A stretch of 64,000 nt of DNA. It comes from Saccharomycopsis fibuligera x Saccharomycopsis cf. fibuligera. Taxonomy: Eukaryota > Ascomycota > Saccharomycetes > Ascoideales > Saccharomycopsidaceae. Below are positions 1 to 10,047 of this stretch, piece by piece. Location of the stretch: the NCBI GenBank assembly GCA_001936135.1, contig CP012816.1, forward strand, positions 366,001 to 430,000. Direction: 5' to 3'. The notes beneath the pieces were generated by a model. That model saw only the letters and a program-made list of their open reading frames with translations. It made no database searches and was not told the origin of the DNA. The position numbers were made by a program, and so were the translations under genes. Numbering within the stretch: the first letter of the stretch is position 1; the number at the start of each line of letters is the position of its first letter.

Positions 1-432
1 AGCTTTGCTAGTGTAATAAGTGACTGGCGAACACAAGATGCCAAATAATGAGTTGAGCACTCGCATTGTACCATAGTCCACATGGCTAGGATAATATTCA
101 CCACTTTCAAACAAGTAACTACCGTTGAAGTTTGCCAAGTAGCCTGATAACCCAATCAAAAGCTTTCCCAAGGGCGGATGTACATCGAAATAGAATTCAT
201 GGAGGAGGTAGTATGCACCAAACTTACCAAAATGGGCTTCGTCCCAAATGACTCTATCAGCTTTGGTAATATCCTTCAATCTGACATATGCGCTGGCAGT
301 AGTGATCAAAAGAGGGCCGAGCCATGACTCTATTGAGTAAAAAATCGACGGTTGTTTCTGCGGGTGTACTGAAATATTGTCCCTGTGCAGTCGTTCCTCA
401 GCAGGCTTGGTCAATGTCTGTTTCTCTTCCAT
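1..432 (-). CDS. Protein O-mannosyltransferase, PMT2 subfamily (PMT6-like), N-terminal part only
   Basis: The frame runs off the left edge, so only the first 144 residues are present. After a short polar N-terminus there is a first membrane segment, then the PMT hallmark luminal loop with DEAHFGKFG and FDVHPPLGKLL, where Asp-Glu is the catalytic motif of the family. PMTs transfer mannose from dolichyl-phosphate-mannose to Ser/Thr in the ER lumen. The HEFYFDVHPP and NGSYLFESGEYYP stretches fit the PMT2/PMT3/PMT6 branch rather than PMT1 or PMT4; PMT6 is my guess because it diverges from PMT2. The start at 432 (MEEKQTLTK) is preferred. An in-frame ATG at 522 would add 30 basic residues and cannot be excluded. 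It is divergent to the MATE gene. Confidence 0.85.
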   Translation of the reverse strand, partial: MEEKQTLTKPAEERLHRDNISVHPQKQPSIFYSIESWLGPLLITTASAYVRLKDITKADRVIWDEAHFGKFGAYYLLHEFYFDVHPPLGKLLIGLSGYLANFNGSYLFESGEYYPSHVDYGTMRVLNSLFGILCSPVTYYTSKA

Positions 433-1010
433 AGTTTGGGTGTGTTTCTCTGCTCTCTCTTGCCTTATTCTTATGCTCTTCTTTCTGATGTTGAAAACTG
501 TCAGTCTGCTGCCAAAAACCATCTTGAGCCAAATTCACGTGCTCCACACAGCATCAAATTTTTTTCTTTTTTTTCCGAGGAATTTCACTCTATAGAATTT
601 GAGATGACAAAGTAAATAAATTAAACAGAACACAGCAGGGCTGATATTAGAATTCATTAATTAGACAATACAGAATCCCGGCAACACGCCTACTTAGAGC
701 CAGCCTGCCGTCACAAAGACCCAACCAGCGTAAAATTTCTCATCGATTCAACTCGAGGATTTTCGCAATTGGCATCTCGCTTACTTTTCAAGGGCTTTGT
801 CTTGTCTTTTTCTCTCTTTTTCTTAATTAGCGATTTGCCTTCCAATAAACCGAACAAACCTCTTTTAGATAAGATAACCTGAATTTGAAAAATATTCAGC
901 AATACCGGAGATTAGCATACTTGTGATTCGTCATTTTTTTTTATTTTTTTTTGGACTCAACATTCATACAACATCATCCCTATCAAAATAAACTCAAAGC
1001 TTTTTCAACA
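433..1010. promoter_or_regulatory. Divergent promoter region, PMT-like gene / MATE gene
   Basis: 578 bp between two divergent starts. There is a T-rich run around 932-952 just upstream of the MATE gene and CT-rich stretches around 800-830. I see no gene or RNA here. The 377-615 open frames on the + strand overlap the PMT gene and are shadows. Confidence 0.5.
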
Positions 1011-3050
1011 ATGAGCCCAATACCGATACCATCCTCCAATAAAACTAGAAGACTTAGTAGCGAACTCTCCGGAAGTCTTGTTCACAGCGGCTCCAGGGGT
1101 ACTGTAGTGATTCCTTCTCCAATGCCAGATAATTTGGATCTTGAAATTGACATTGATGAGGCCGAAGTTGCGGAGTACGAAGATGAGTTCAACAGCCGTC
1201 ACCAAAACCAAAACCAAAATCAGCAAGATCACGAAACCACTCCATTGCTTAGCGTCAATCGTAACAATAAACTTAGTGGCATCTCTTTGAACAGCTCTCC
1301 ATCGATTGCTTCTGCCACCGGCGATGACACCCATGTTAACGATGTTAACGACGTATATGAAAATTATGCGTCAAATGAGGCGATGACCGCAGATCATCAT
1401 GGCATCAAAAATGGTAATAGCCACAATTATATCAATTACACCGACGAAAATATTGGTCACAATGACGCAGCTGATCTCACTAACAACTTTTCTGAACATA
1501 ATGCAAGCACTAAGAGTTGCAGTAACAACATCAGTAACCACAGAGATAGCAATAACAAAGATAGCTCGATTTACGGAACGTTTAGAGATAGTAGCGCTCA
1601 AGAAGATAGCGGGCTATTTCTCGATGAAGGGTTCCCTCTTGAGGATTACACTTCTACTTCAAATGAAATCAAAGTTCTTTGTCAATCCGCTTTTCCTTTG
1701 GTCATCACGTTTTTGCTTCAGAACTCTCTTTCAGTGGCTTCCATTTTTTCAGTAGGCCATCTAGGTAAGAAAGAGTTAGCAGCAGTAACATTAGGTTCCA
1801 TGACCGCCAACATTACCGGTTATGCTGCTGTACAAGGTTTAAGTACCTGTTTAGACACTTTGTGTTGTCAAGCTTATGGTGCCAAAAGATATCATTTAGT
1901 TGGTGTTTACTTCCAACGTTGTTGTGCTTTGATTTTAACAATTTTCGTGCCAATTTGTTTATTTTGGTTCTTTGGTGCTGAAGTAGCCTTGAAATACATT
2001 TTGCCCAAATCTGAGCTCGGACCAGGTAACGAAGATTTACCAAAACTTGCTGCTGATTATCTCAAAGTTGTTTCGATTGGTATGCCAGGTTATATCTTGT
2101 TTGAATGTGGTAAAAGGTTTTTACAATCCCAAGGAGTATTTCATGCTTCTACTTATATTTTACTCGGATGTGCTCCTATAAACGCATTACTAAATTACCT
2201 ATTAGTTTGGAATGAGACTGTGGGAATTGGCTATTTGGGAGCTCCATTATCGGTTACTATTGTTGATTGGTTAATGGCTGTAGGACTTTTTGCTTACACC
2301 ATCACTACAAAACACCCAGCCAATGTGTTAAGCTGCTGGGGTGGTTTAAATGTCAGTCTTGCGTTCAAGCATTGGAACAGAATGCTCCATCTTGCCTTGA
2401 ATGGGTTAATAATGGTATGGGCAGAATTTTTGGCTTTTGAGGTACTCACTATATACAGTTCTTATCTTGGTTTAATTGCTCTTGATGCAAATTCTGTGGT
2501 TAGTTCCATTACTGCGTTAACTTACCAAATTCCATTTGCGGTTTCCATTGCTGGTTCTACTAGATTGGCCAATTATATTGGCGCCTCTTTACCTCGATGT
2601 GCTTCCAAATGTGCTAAAATTACTCTTCTGCTCGGTGCAGTTGTTGCATTTTTTAACTGTTCTATGGTTTTCCTTTTCAAAGTGCCAATTGCTAAAATGT
2701 TTACTTCTGATGAAGAAGTGATTTTACGAATTGCCGGCTTACTCAAAATTATATCAGTGATTCAAATTTTTGATGCGTTTAATGCCGTTACTGCTGGTTT
2801 ACTTCGTGGTGAAGGTATGCAGCACATTGGTTCTATTACTAATATGTTTGCCTACTATGTTGTTGGATTACCACTTGCTTATTTTTTAACTTTCAAGCTA
2901 AATTGTGGTTTGGAAGGACTTTGGATTGGTACTGGTACGGGACTTGTTTGCATTTCTGCTATTCAAACATTTTTCAGCTTATGTGCCGTCAATTGGGATG
3001 ATATAATTTATCAGGCGCAAAAGAGAAATGAGCGAGAAAGAATTTTATAA
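1011..3050 (+). CDS. MATE-family multidrug/organic cation antiporter (Erc1/YDR338C type)
   Basis: 679 residues from the ATG at 1011 (MSPIPIPSSNKTRR). The open frame extends upstream to 951 but only from a TTG, so 1011 is chosen. Residues 1 to about 205 are a polar, acidic, Asn-rich cytosolic N-terminus. About 12 membrane segments follow, with MATE signatures such as LDTLCCQAYGAK, GKRFLQSQGV and GLLRGEGMQHIG in the two pseudo-symmetric halves. MATE proteins are cation- or proton-coupled exporters; the yeast relative Erc1 confers ethionine resistance and S-adenosylmethionine accumulation. The long N-terminal extension resembles S. cerevisiae YDR338C (about 695 aa) more than Erc1 (about 581 aa), so paralogue identity is left open. 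Substrate and membrane location are not shown by the sequence. Confidence 0.92.
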   Translation: MSPIPIPSSNKTRRLSSELSGSLVHSGSRGTVVIPSPMPDNLDLEIDIDEAEVAEYEDEFNSRHQNQNQNQQDHETTPLLSVNRNNKLSGISLNSSPSIASATGDDTHVNDVNDVYENYASNEAMTADHHGIKNGNSHNYINYTDENIGHNDAADLTNNFSEHNASTKSCSNNISNHRDSNNKDSSIYGTFRDSSAQEDSGLFLDEGFPLEDYTSTSNEIKVLCQSAFPLVITFLLQNSLSVASIFSVGHLGKKELAAVTLGSMTANITGYAAVQGLSTCLDTLCCQAYGAKRYHLVGVYFQRCCALILTIFVPICLFWFFGAEVALKYILPKSELGPGNEDLPKLAADYLKVVSIGMPGYILFECGKRFLQSQGVFHASTYILLGCAPINALLNYLLVWNETVGIGYLGAPLSVTIVDWLMAVGLFAYTITTKHPANVLSCWGGLNVSLAFKHWNRMLHLALNGLIMVWAEFLAFEVLTIYSSYLGLIALDANSVVSSITALTYQIPFAVSIAGSTRLANYIGASLPRCASKCAKITLLLGAVVAFFNCSMVFLFKVPIAKMFTSDEEVILRIAGLLKIISVIQIFDAFNAVTAGLLRGEGMQHIGSITNMFAYYVVGLPLAYFLTFKLNCGLEGLWIGTGTGLVCISAIQTFFSLCAVNWDDIIYQAQKRNERERIL

Positions 3051-5065
3051 AAACTATAGAAAAGTATAAAAAGCATTTTTTGTTTATTCATTTTCAATTA
3101 TTCTCAAGTTGCCTACATATTGTTTTTCTATTTCTGTTTTATTTCTCATTTTTTCTTTTGTATTTTGTGCATTTTTCATTTCTTCGTTTTTTTTTTCTTT
3201 TTGTTTTTTTTTTTTTTTTTTTTTTTTGCTTCTTCTGTTACTATGCTGTCTTAACTAATTCTATTCGCCTGCTTTTTTTTTTTTTTTTTTTTTCAGCCTA
3301 TTTTTGCTCTAAGAGTTTTCCCTCGGACATGGTGTTCGTTTTAATTATTCTTTTACTTTCATTCACTATCTTATTATCTGGATTGCTACAAATGATGTTG
3401 TTTGTTGGTCTCTTGTTTTGTTTTTTTTTTTTTTTTTTTTTTTTTGCTCCATCCTGATTTCATTCTTGTGCCTTGCTTTCTATTCATTTTATTCTGTCAT
3501 ATACCTTTTATCATCGTTTAAGCCAATTCACACGAAGTTTATTATTTTAAAAATAATAAACATATCAAAAGTTTTTCTTAAAAAAAAAAAAAAAAACAGT
3601 AAATAGCAAAACACAATTTGTAAGTGAAGTGAAATGAAATAAGAACTTTTTCGGGTCTTTTTGCCAAACTATCTGCTTTTATTTGAAGTAAAAATAAAAA
3701 TAAAAGAAAAATTGTATCAACTGCCAATCCTTAAATAGCCTTGCATTATCTCCAGGTACAGAAGGTGTGCATTTTCTGTTGATTGTGCAGGGGCGTATCG
3801 TATCTAACTGTTTGCACTGAATATAATTAAAAAATTATTATTAGTAAAGCTTAGCCGATGTCTCAAGTTCTTTCTCACTTGTTTTAAGAAGCTGGGGGTG
3901 GTCTTTATTTAAGAAGAATGTTATTATTTTTATAAAAGTAGAAAATTTCTGGCTCTGTTGCTTCAAAGGCTTTGGATTCTAGGTAGTAAAAAATAATAAA
4001 TTAGTACCCTTAAGAATAAATCCTAAAGCTACTTTTTTTTTCACTCATTATTTTGAAGTAAACTTCAAACCAAAGTTTGATTCCCAAATCAAAATTACAG
4101 AAATCTTTATGCAAGTTCGCAATTCAAGCATGCTGAATTTTTAAAATCAAATTATATTAAACTAGCTTAAAATCATGGATAGCATTCTTCATTGAAAGAG
4201 CTAATAATGTTTTTATTTTTCTTTTTGTTGTTGCTTTTAATGGCAATTGCTTGCCTCTTGAAAGATAGTATTTTATTCTTCATTAACTCTTTATAACGTT
4301 AATAATGTTGATATGCTAGTTTGCAGGGAAACCGATCTACGTCACAAAAACCCACAAGCACACCCAATTACTAACCAGAAAAATCTTCATTAGAATTTTA
4401 AACTAGGAAATACTGAATGTCAGCTGTATAAGTTTCCGGTTAAAAAAATAAAATAAAATAAAATAAAGTTTTAACTCGAGCAATAAATGATATTTAAAAA
4501 GCTAAAAAAAAATGGCCTGATGACTTTTTTTTTCAACCATTTCTTTATAACAAACTTGCGAGAAAGTGGGAAATAGATTACCTTAAAAGCCATTTTACTG
4601 AACATATGCATGCGCTACGTTAAGATTTTGAAAAATGAAAGAAAAAAAAAGTAGACAAACAATTAAGAAGCTTTCAAGTAAAAAAAATTACAGATAATCA
4701 AAGTCCAGTGCAGTTGCTTTCAGTTAGTTTTGTATGAGAACAAATAAGCTTTAGATAGGCTCTTGAGGGTTTTGTCCAGCTATATCTAGATCTAAAAATA
4801 CACAGCTGTCAACCATCAATGCGCATCGGGTTTCGAGCCCCGCCCAAATAAATCAGCCGAGCCAGCTGTTCTAATATTTACATTTTTCCTACTCAATTTA
4901 CAGAGCTGCAGCAGCCTTGATTTAAAGTAATGATTCCTAGGGCTGTACAATAAACACTAGACAGTTCTTTTCTATAGCTATTAAAATAGACTATTATTGG
5001 ATACGATTAGAATACCAGAAATATCGCGAAACAAAAAAGAACGTTATTGAAATTACATCAACACA
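3051..5065. other. 2.0-kb intergenic region with three long poly-T tracts
   Basis: Lies between the MATE stop and the twinfilin start, both on +. It holds T24 at 3204-3227, T21 at 3273-3293 and T25 at 3421-3445, all in the presumed 3' region of the MATE gene, then AT-rich sequence. The open frames at 3080-3606 are translations of these T tracts and are not genes. No tRNA or snRNA was recognised. A G+C island at about 4828-4860 looked slightly like a tRNA T-arm but has no partner arms. Confidence 0.6.
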
Positions 5066-6127
5066 ATGTCAAATCAATCTGGTATCACTGCATCTCAAGA
5101 CAGCATAAACCAATTCAACTCCGCAGTGAGTAATGGTTGTAGAGCCATCATATTTAAGATTGAAAATGAAGTAATTTTAGTGGATAAGGTTCTTCAAGGT
5201 ACTTCATCTTTTCAAAATGACTGGGCGTTACTTGATACTGAATTGACTGAAACTGATGCCCGTTATGTATTTTATCATAAAGATACGCCAAATTCCACAA
5301 ATTACTATGTGTTTATTGCTTATGTTCCAGATCATGCCAACGTTAGATCCAAAATGTTGTATGCATCTACTAAAAACACTTTCCTTAGACAATTAGGTAA
5401 TGAAGATTTGATCAAGAAACAATATTTTGCCAACAGTAAACAAGAAGTATCATACAATGGATGGCTTGAATTTGAAAAAAGTGAACAATTGGAGGCACCA
5501 TTAACAGAAAACGAAAAATCACTTAAACAAATCAACGAAACTGAAGTGAACACTCTTCTTTATAATAATGTCGGTCATTCCTCCACTACTGGGAAAAGAA
5601 GTCTTTTGAGAATGGATAGTCATCAAGGTGGATCTTCTTTTTCTTCTTCATCTGCTGCTGTGAATGCCACTTTAGTGGATCATGATGTGTTTGAAAAACT
5701 TAAAAGCGAAAAATTCCAATATGCTCATAGTTTAATGACTGCAAAGATCGATAATGCTACAGAAACCATTAAATCCAAAGGTTTCGAAATTGGGGTACCA
5801 GCACTGAATGTGCCTTCTACTATTGCTAAAACCGAGGGACCTCAATTTGCTTTTTATAGAACTAATGATTCACGTACGGTGTTTATATACTCTTGTCCAT
5901 CTGGGTCCAAAATTAGAGAGAGAATGTTATATGCAAGTACAAAACGCGGGTTTTTGGAAAAATTGAAAGAAAATGATATTAAAGTTGATAAATTGGTGGA
6001 AGTGGGCGATCTTGATGAAATTGAAGTGTCTGATCTCGAGGAAGATAAAGCTGTTGCATCAGCAAGCCATGGCCAAGCATCATCGTCGTTGCGTTTCAAT
6101 AAACCAAAAGGTCCTCGTCGTCGTTGA
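5066..6127 (+). CDS. TWF1: Twinfilin (actin monomer-binding, two ADF-H domains)
   Basis: 353 residues, close to the usual yeast twinfilin length (about 332). Two ADF/cofilin homology domains are visible at about residues 5-140 and 195-315. Each contains the repeated signature RSKMLYASTKxxFLRQL (first) and RERMLYASTKRGFLEKL (second), the long actin-binding helix region. Twinfilin sequesters ADP-actin monomers and caps barbed ends in cortical actin patches. The linker (about 140-195) is Ser-rich. The C-terminal tail is basic (FNKPKGPRRR), as in the family, where it binds capping protein and phosphoinositides. The ATG at 5066 starts a complete first domain. No intron is needed. Confidence 0.95.
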   Translation: MSNQSGITASQDSINQFNSAVSNGCRAIIFKIENEVILVDKVLQGTSSFQNDWALLDTELTETDARYVFYHKDTPNSTNYYVFIAYVPDHANVRSKMLYASTKNTFLRQLGNEDLIKKQYFANSKQEVSYNGWLEFEKSEQLEAPLTENEKSLKQINETEVNTLLYNNVGHSSTTGKRSLLRMDSHQGGSSFSSSSAAVNATLVDHDVFEKLKSEKFQYAHSLMTAKIDNATETIKSKGFEIGVPALNVPSTIAKTEGPQFAFYRTNDSRTVFIYSCPSGSKIRERMLYASTKRGFLEKLKENDIKVDKLVEVGDLDEIEVSDLEEDKAVASASHGQASSSLRFNKPKGPRRR

Positions 6128-6263
6128 ATCATATTAAAGACATAAACAATGATCACACACAATAAATATATATGCTAATACGAATTCATATACAGAACCA
6201 AACAAAACAGTAAAACTCCGAATGTTACATTAGACATTACGTATACAAAGCTTCTGTAAGATC

Positions 6264-6794
6264 TTATAAAGCCAAAGAGTAAGAATATTCATCCTCCACG
6301 TTCTGGCTTACCCATAATGAAATACAGCTCAACATGATAGCCACATTAGTAATAACATTGGCTACACCCATTCCCAAAGTTGGATATTGGTTATAGCCTT
6401 TAGCAGTGAACTTCAAAATCAAGACGACAAACGATCCTGCCAAGCCACCAGCTAACAAACTGAATCCTAAGAATAACACAAGTCTAGCTTGATATGTTGT
6501 AGAAGAACCACCACCACTGAAACTTCCACCTAAAGCATCATCCAACAAGCGACTCTTGTCAACCGAATTGACTATTAGCATGCCCAAAGCGGAGCAAATG
6601 CCAGGCACCCAATCGATGAAAGTGACGTGCACCACCGAAGCATTGACGGTTTTACTATAAATGGCAGCATCAAGTAAGAACCAAAACCCAATGGCAAAAA
6701 GAGCACCACTGAGGTATACTCCCGCCAGTCTAACAATAGCTGATGAAGGTTTGAAAGGTAAGCTGAATCTAAATAATCTGTTCTGGTGGTCCAT
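6264..6794 (-). CDS. VPS68: Vacuolar protein sorting protein Vps68 (UPF0220 family)
   Basis: 176 residues, four predicted membrane segments. It is colinear with the fungal Vps68 family: FRFSLPFK near the start, GVYLSGALFAIGFWFLLDA in the first segment, VHVTFIDWVPGICSALGMLIVNS, then YPTLGMGVANV and the invariant-looking C-terminus QNVEDEYSYSL. Vps68 forms a complex with Vps55 and acts in late endosome-to-vacuole traffic. Codon ATG at 6794 gives the expected N-terminus. It converges tail-to-tail with twinfilin (136 bp apart) and is divergent to the mitochondrial ribosomal protein gene. Confidence 0.95.
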   Translation of the reverse strand: MDHQNRLFRFSLPFKPSSAIVRLAGVYLSGALFAIGFWFLLDAAIYSKTVNASVVHVTFIDWVPGICSALGMLIVNSVDKSRLLDDALGGSFSGGGSSTTYQARLVLFLGFSLLAGGLAGSFVVLILKFTAKGYNQYPTLGMGVANVITNVAIMLSCISLWVSQNVEDEYSYSLAL

Positions 6795-6939
6795 TGCGAT
6801 ATGATATGTTATTTGATCTAGAAGATTTGATTTTTAGCGTACTGGAAGTCTAGACAAAGTTGAATGAATGAGGGCCAACGTCAAAGAAAGAAGAATAAGA
6901 AAAATGCGATACGTAGATAATGAAATTGAAAACAGAAGG

Positions 6940-6973
<34 letters not shown>

Positions 6974-7266
6974 CGATGAATATGAACTGCACACATGGTC
7001 ATCTAGTTCGAAGCCCCATCTTTATTATCGTAAAACGCATTTGAGAATCGCTTCCAGCTTTGCCCCCATGCTCCCGCTTATGTAATATGATGAGTTAAAT
7101 GACATAATACACAAATCATGTGACACAATATAGTGAATTGGGAAAAGTAGAAAAAAAAAATTGAAACTTCAAACAGAGGAGACAAGAGAAGCGAAGATAG
7201 AGAGTGTGCGAATGGAGGGATAGAGATAGCTGCAACTGATGAGATAGCACAGCATAGAAGCACATC
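6795..7266. promoter_or_regulatory. Divergent promoter region VPS68 / MRPS18 with ATGATA microsatellite
   Basis: 472 bp between two divergent starts. A degenerate (ATGATA)n tract lies at about 6940-6978. The rest is mixed AT-rich sequence. No RNA gene was recognised. Confidence 0.5.
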
Positions 7267-8001
7267 ATGTCATTCATACTTTCCAGAAGAATAATAGGCA
7301 CCCGCTTGCCGGTATTGCAGAGTTTCTGTCGAAGTAAGTGCTTTCCAGGTGGATCACATATTATGTGGTCTCTCTTGACTAAGTTATAATTTATCATGCA
7401 TTATCACTAACATTCTCCCATAGGCTTTTCAACATCTCCAATAATACTAAATGAAACAGCCACCGCTACTGGAGTTGCCACTTCCTCCTCCACTGCAACA
7501 GGTAGCACTACTACTGCTCCGGCTGGACAAAAGAAAAGAAATAGAATCATCAAGAAGGAACAAACATTGAAAAATATCTTGTACTGCAACTTTGGTAAAA
7601 ACAATACTCATTTGGCCTTAGTATCAGTAGTGGAAGATCAGAATTTTTTAATAAACAACCAAGATCTTACATATAATCAAAAAGTGCTTTACTACTTACG
7701 TTTGCCACAAAAGTTGAGAATACACTTGTCTGCCGGTAATGTTGGGTTTAGAAAGGCCGCTAGAGGTGAATACGAAGCAGCTTTCCAAACCACTGCTAAG
7801 ATGTTTAAATTGATGGAGGAAAACAAATATTTCCAAGATTTGGAACTTAATTTCAGAAATTTCGGTAAAGGCAGAGAAGCATTTGTTGCTGCTTTGCAAG
7901 GTAAAGAAGGTACCAAGATAAGAAGATTGGTGACTAAAGTGACTGACTCTACGAAATTGAAGTTTGGTGGTGTGAGATCCCCAGCTGAAAGACGTCTTTG
8001 A
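7267..8001 (+). CDS. MRPS18: Mitochondrial small-subunit ribosomal protein uS11m (Mrps18), spliced
   Basis: Exon 1 is 7267-7333, the intron 7334-7423 (90 nt; donor GTAAGT, branch CACTAAC at 7405-7411, acceptor CATAG) and exon 2 7424-8001. The joined frame gives 214 residues, matching the yeast length (217). Exon 1 plus the start of exon 2 encodes a basic, Asp/Glu-free presequence ending in FCRSFSTSP, a typical mitochondrial targeting peptide. The body carries the uS11 fold: [38 protein letters not shown] and the C-terminal [11 protein letters not shown]. The product belongs to the mitochondrial 37S ribosomal subunit platform. Without splicing the protein would begin inside exon 2 with no ATG and no presequence, so the intron is strongly supported. 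Confidence 0.95.
7334..7423 (+). other. Spliceosomal intron of MRPS18
   Basis: Donor GTAAGT at 7334, branch-like CACTAAC 7405-7411, acceptor TAG ending at 7423. Removing it restores a single frame and a mitochondrial presequence. Confidence 0.9.
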
Positions 8002-8731
8002 TTTTTGTTTGAATGCACACTCTACTGCGCTTTTTTTTTGTCTTGAGCAAGTGAATTGCTGCTTGGACAAATATAGTATCTGCTACTATTTCATAAATTC
8101 CTCATATTTCTTTTCATAGCTCTTGTATATTTATCAGTGTAATGAATTTCATTCCTGTCAGTTAGCTTGGTTAATGTAGTCCTGTTTTGTTAGACAACTC
8201 AGCAAGTAATTGAGTGCTAAAGTTTGCGACCCAATAAAGCTGGCTCCGAAGGGCCCTCCCAATGGTATGCAAGTGCCCCAGATGTTGAAATGTGTCTTTA
8301 GAGAAATATGAATCGCTAAAATCCGTAGCCCTTTAACAGTCAGATGACTATGGCTTGAAAATCAGGTGACTATATAGAGGGCTATATACAACATAACCCG
8401 TGAGCTTGCTGGTCACAAGATACTGAATTGGGAAGCATCTCGTGACTTTTAGAGAAACTATTCCGGCGATCGTCCGCTTTAGTCCGGGTAAATATATGTA
8501 GTTATTTCTGTCCTCCGTCGTTTTCGCTCAAACTGCCGCACTGCCCGCAGTCGGGCACAGAGCTAGCCGCTGGCTGGGAGAGAATTCCGTAGGGCAGCTC
8601 ATTCTCACTCACCGAGAGACAGAGAAACAGGAAAGGAAAAAAAAAGTTGTGAAAAACTTTTGATATACCGAAGTTAGTTAGTTTCTGCTAAAGCAAAAGA
8701 CAATAATACAAGACAACATCAATAGTTAAAA
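8002..8731 (+). promoter_or_regulatory. Intergenic: MRPS18 3' end and RPL25 promoter
   Basis: 730 bp. The section from about 8220 to 8640 is more GC-rich than the surroundings. It contains two oppositely oriented AGCCCT motifs (near 8324 and 8378) that could be sites for a Tbf1-type ribosomal-protein regulator; that is inference. No gene was found. Confidence 0.45.
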
Positions 8732-9877
8732 ATGGCTCCAGCTAGTAAGTTAAGATGTGAATCAAAGAGATGTGCGTTGGGAATCAAATAAACCAAGAAA
8801 AATTACACAAATCATCGTATTATCGTCTGTACTATTGTTGAATGAAATATCAATGAAAAAAAATTAGAGATAAACAGAAATATCAAAGTCAAATATTGAA
8901 ACAGCAGTCGTGATGATATATTAAAGAAGACGAAAATACCGTAGTATAACAAAAGCCATATTATTCGAAATGAGTTTGGCGAAAATTTTCAACATATAGT
9001 TTATTATGTATCACCAGAAGATTACTATCACCAGCATCGAAATTTTATGGAGTTTGATTAAAACGAACCACATCAACAAAGCAGAAAAATGCAAGATAAA
9101 CATGACACTTGAAGCATAAATTCAAACCATGATTGAAGGTATTCAGAGTATACGAACGTTGATTTTCAATTATAACTTCGTTGCGAATTCTATCTATCGA
9201 AATATAGTATATCAAAATATTCGACATTGCGCTTAGTTAGTTCGTTTCTATAAATTTTACCAATGAGTCAACCGCTAAGTGTCACTACTGATGATCTCAA
9301 ATTGAAATAATTATAATAAAAAAGTTGAATTGCACTAAGATCCTATAACAACAATATGCAAGAAATTTTAAATTTAAATTTGACTTCCCACTTCATGTCT
9401 CTATCTCACAAAAATACTACAAACCACAGCACTTTTACTAACAAAAATATTATAGCTGTCTCTAAAGCTAAAAGCGCTCAAAAAACCGTCGTTAAGGGCG
9501 GTAACTCCAAGAAAGTCTTGAAGGTCAGAAGCAGCCCAAGCTTCAGATTGCCAAAGACCTTGAAGTTGTCTAGATCTCCAAAATACGCTTCCAAGTCTGT
9601 TCCACATTACAACAGATTGGACTCTTACAAAGTCATTGTTGCTCCAATTGCTTCTGAAACCGCTTTGAAGAAAGTTGAAGATGACAACACCTTGGTTTTC
9701 CAAGTCGACATCAAATCTAACAAGTACCAAATCAAGAAAGCCGTCAAGGAATTGTATGAAGTTGAAGCTCAATCCGTTAACACTTTGGTTCGTCCAAATG
9801 GTACTAAGAAAGCTTACGTTAGATTGACCTCTGACTACGATGCTTTGGACATTGCTAACAAGATTGGTTACATTTAA
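8732..9877 (+). CDS. RPL25: 60S ribosomal protein L25 (uL23), spliced
   Basis: Exon 1 is 8732-8744 (13 nt, MAPA plus one base) and exon 2 is 9456-9877. The 144-residue product nearly matches the yeast protein length (142). After a basic N-terminus it carries [33 protein letters not shown] and [16 protein letters not shown], the uL23 core that sits at the polypeptide exit tunnel and binds 25S rRNA and nascent-chain factors. The codons are strongly biased to TTG, AAG and GTT, as in highly expressed yeast genes. The longer open frame from 9356 begins inside the intron and is not the protein start. The very short first exon is the usual arrangement for fungal ribosomal protein genes. Confidence 0.97.
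8745..9455 (+). other. Spliceosomal intron of RPL25 (711 nt)
   Basis: Donor GTAAGT at 8745, perfect branch point TACTAAC at 9436-9442, acceptor TATAG ending at 9455. It is long, as is common for yeast ribosomal-protein introns. I looked for an intronic snoRNA: a GTGATGA box lies near 8911 but no D box follows at a usable distance. Confidence 0.95.
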
Positions 9878-10047
9878 ATAATACATTTCTTCTTTCTTTT
9901 GTTTGTTTTTAATATATTGAAAAAAAGAGAAATTCTTTGTTAATGTTTTATTATGTGACTGGTTTAATTAATTGATGCCATTTATGTATTATAATTTGAG
10001 AGACTCGTTGTAGACTTTTAGACATGTATAAAATAAAGGATGCTGGC

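Noticed and set aside
951-1010. Upstream extension of the MATE protein
   Set aside because: The extra 20 codons start with TTG in a T-rich leader; the ATG at 1011 is a normal start.
3080-3606. Phe-rich open frames on + after the MATE gene
   Set aside because: They are translations of poly-T tracts with no domain and no plausible start context.
4820-4860. tRNA-like T-arm (GGGTTTCGAGCCCCG)
   Set aside because: No A box, anticodon arm or acceptor stem at the required distance on either strand.
8745-9455. Intronic C/D snoRNA in the RPL25 intron
   Set aside because: A GTGATGA box is present near 8911 but no CTGA D box or terminal stem follows within snoRNA length.
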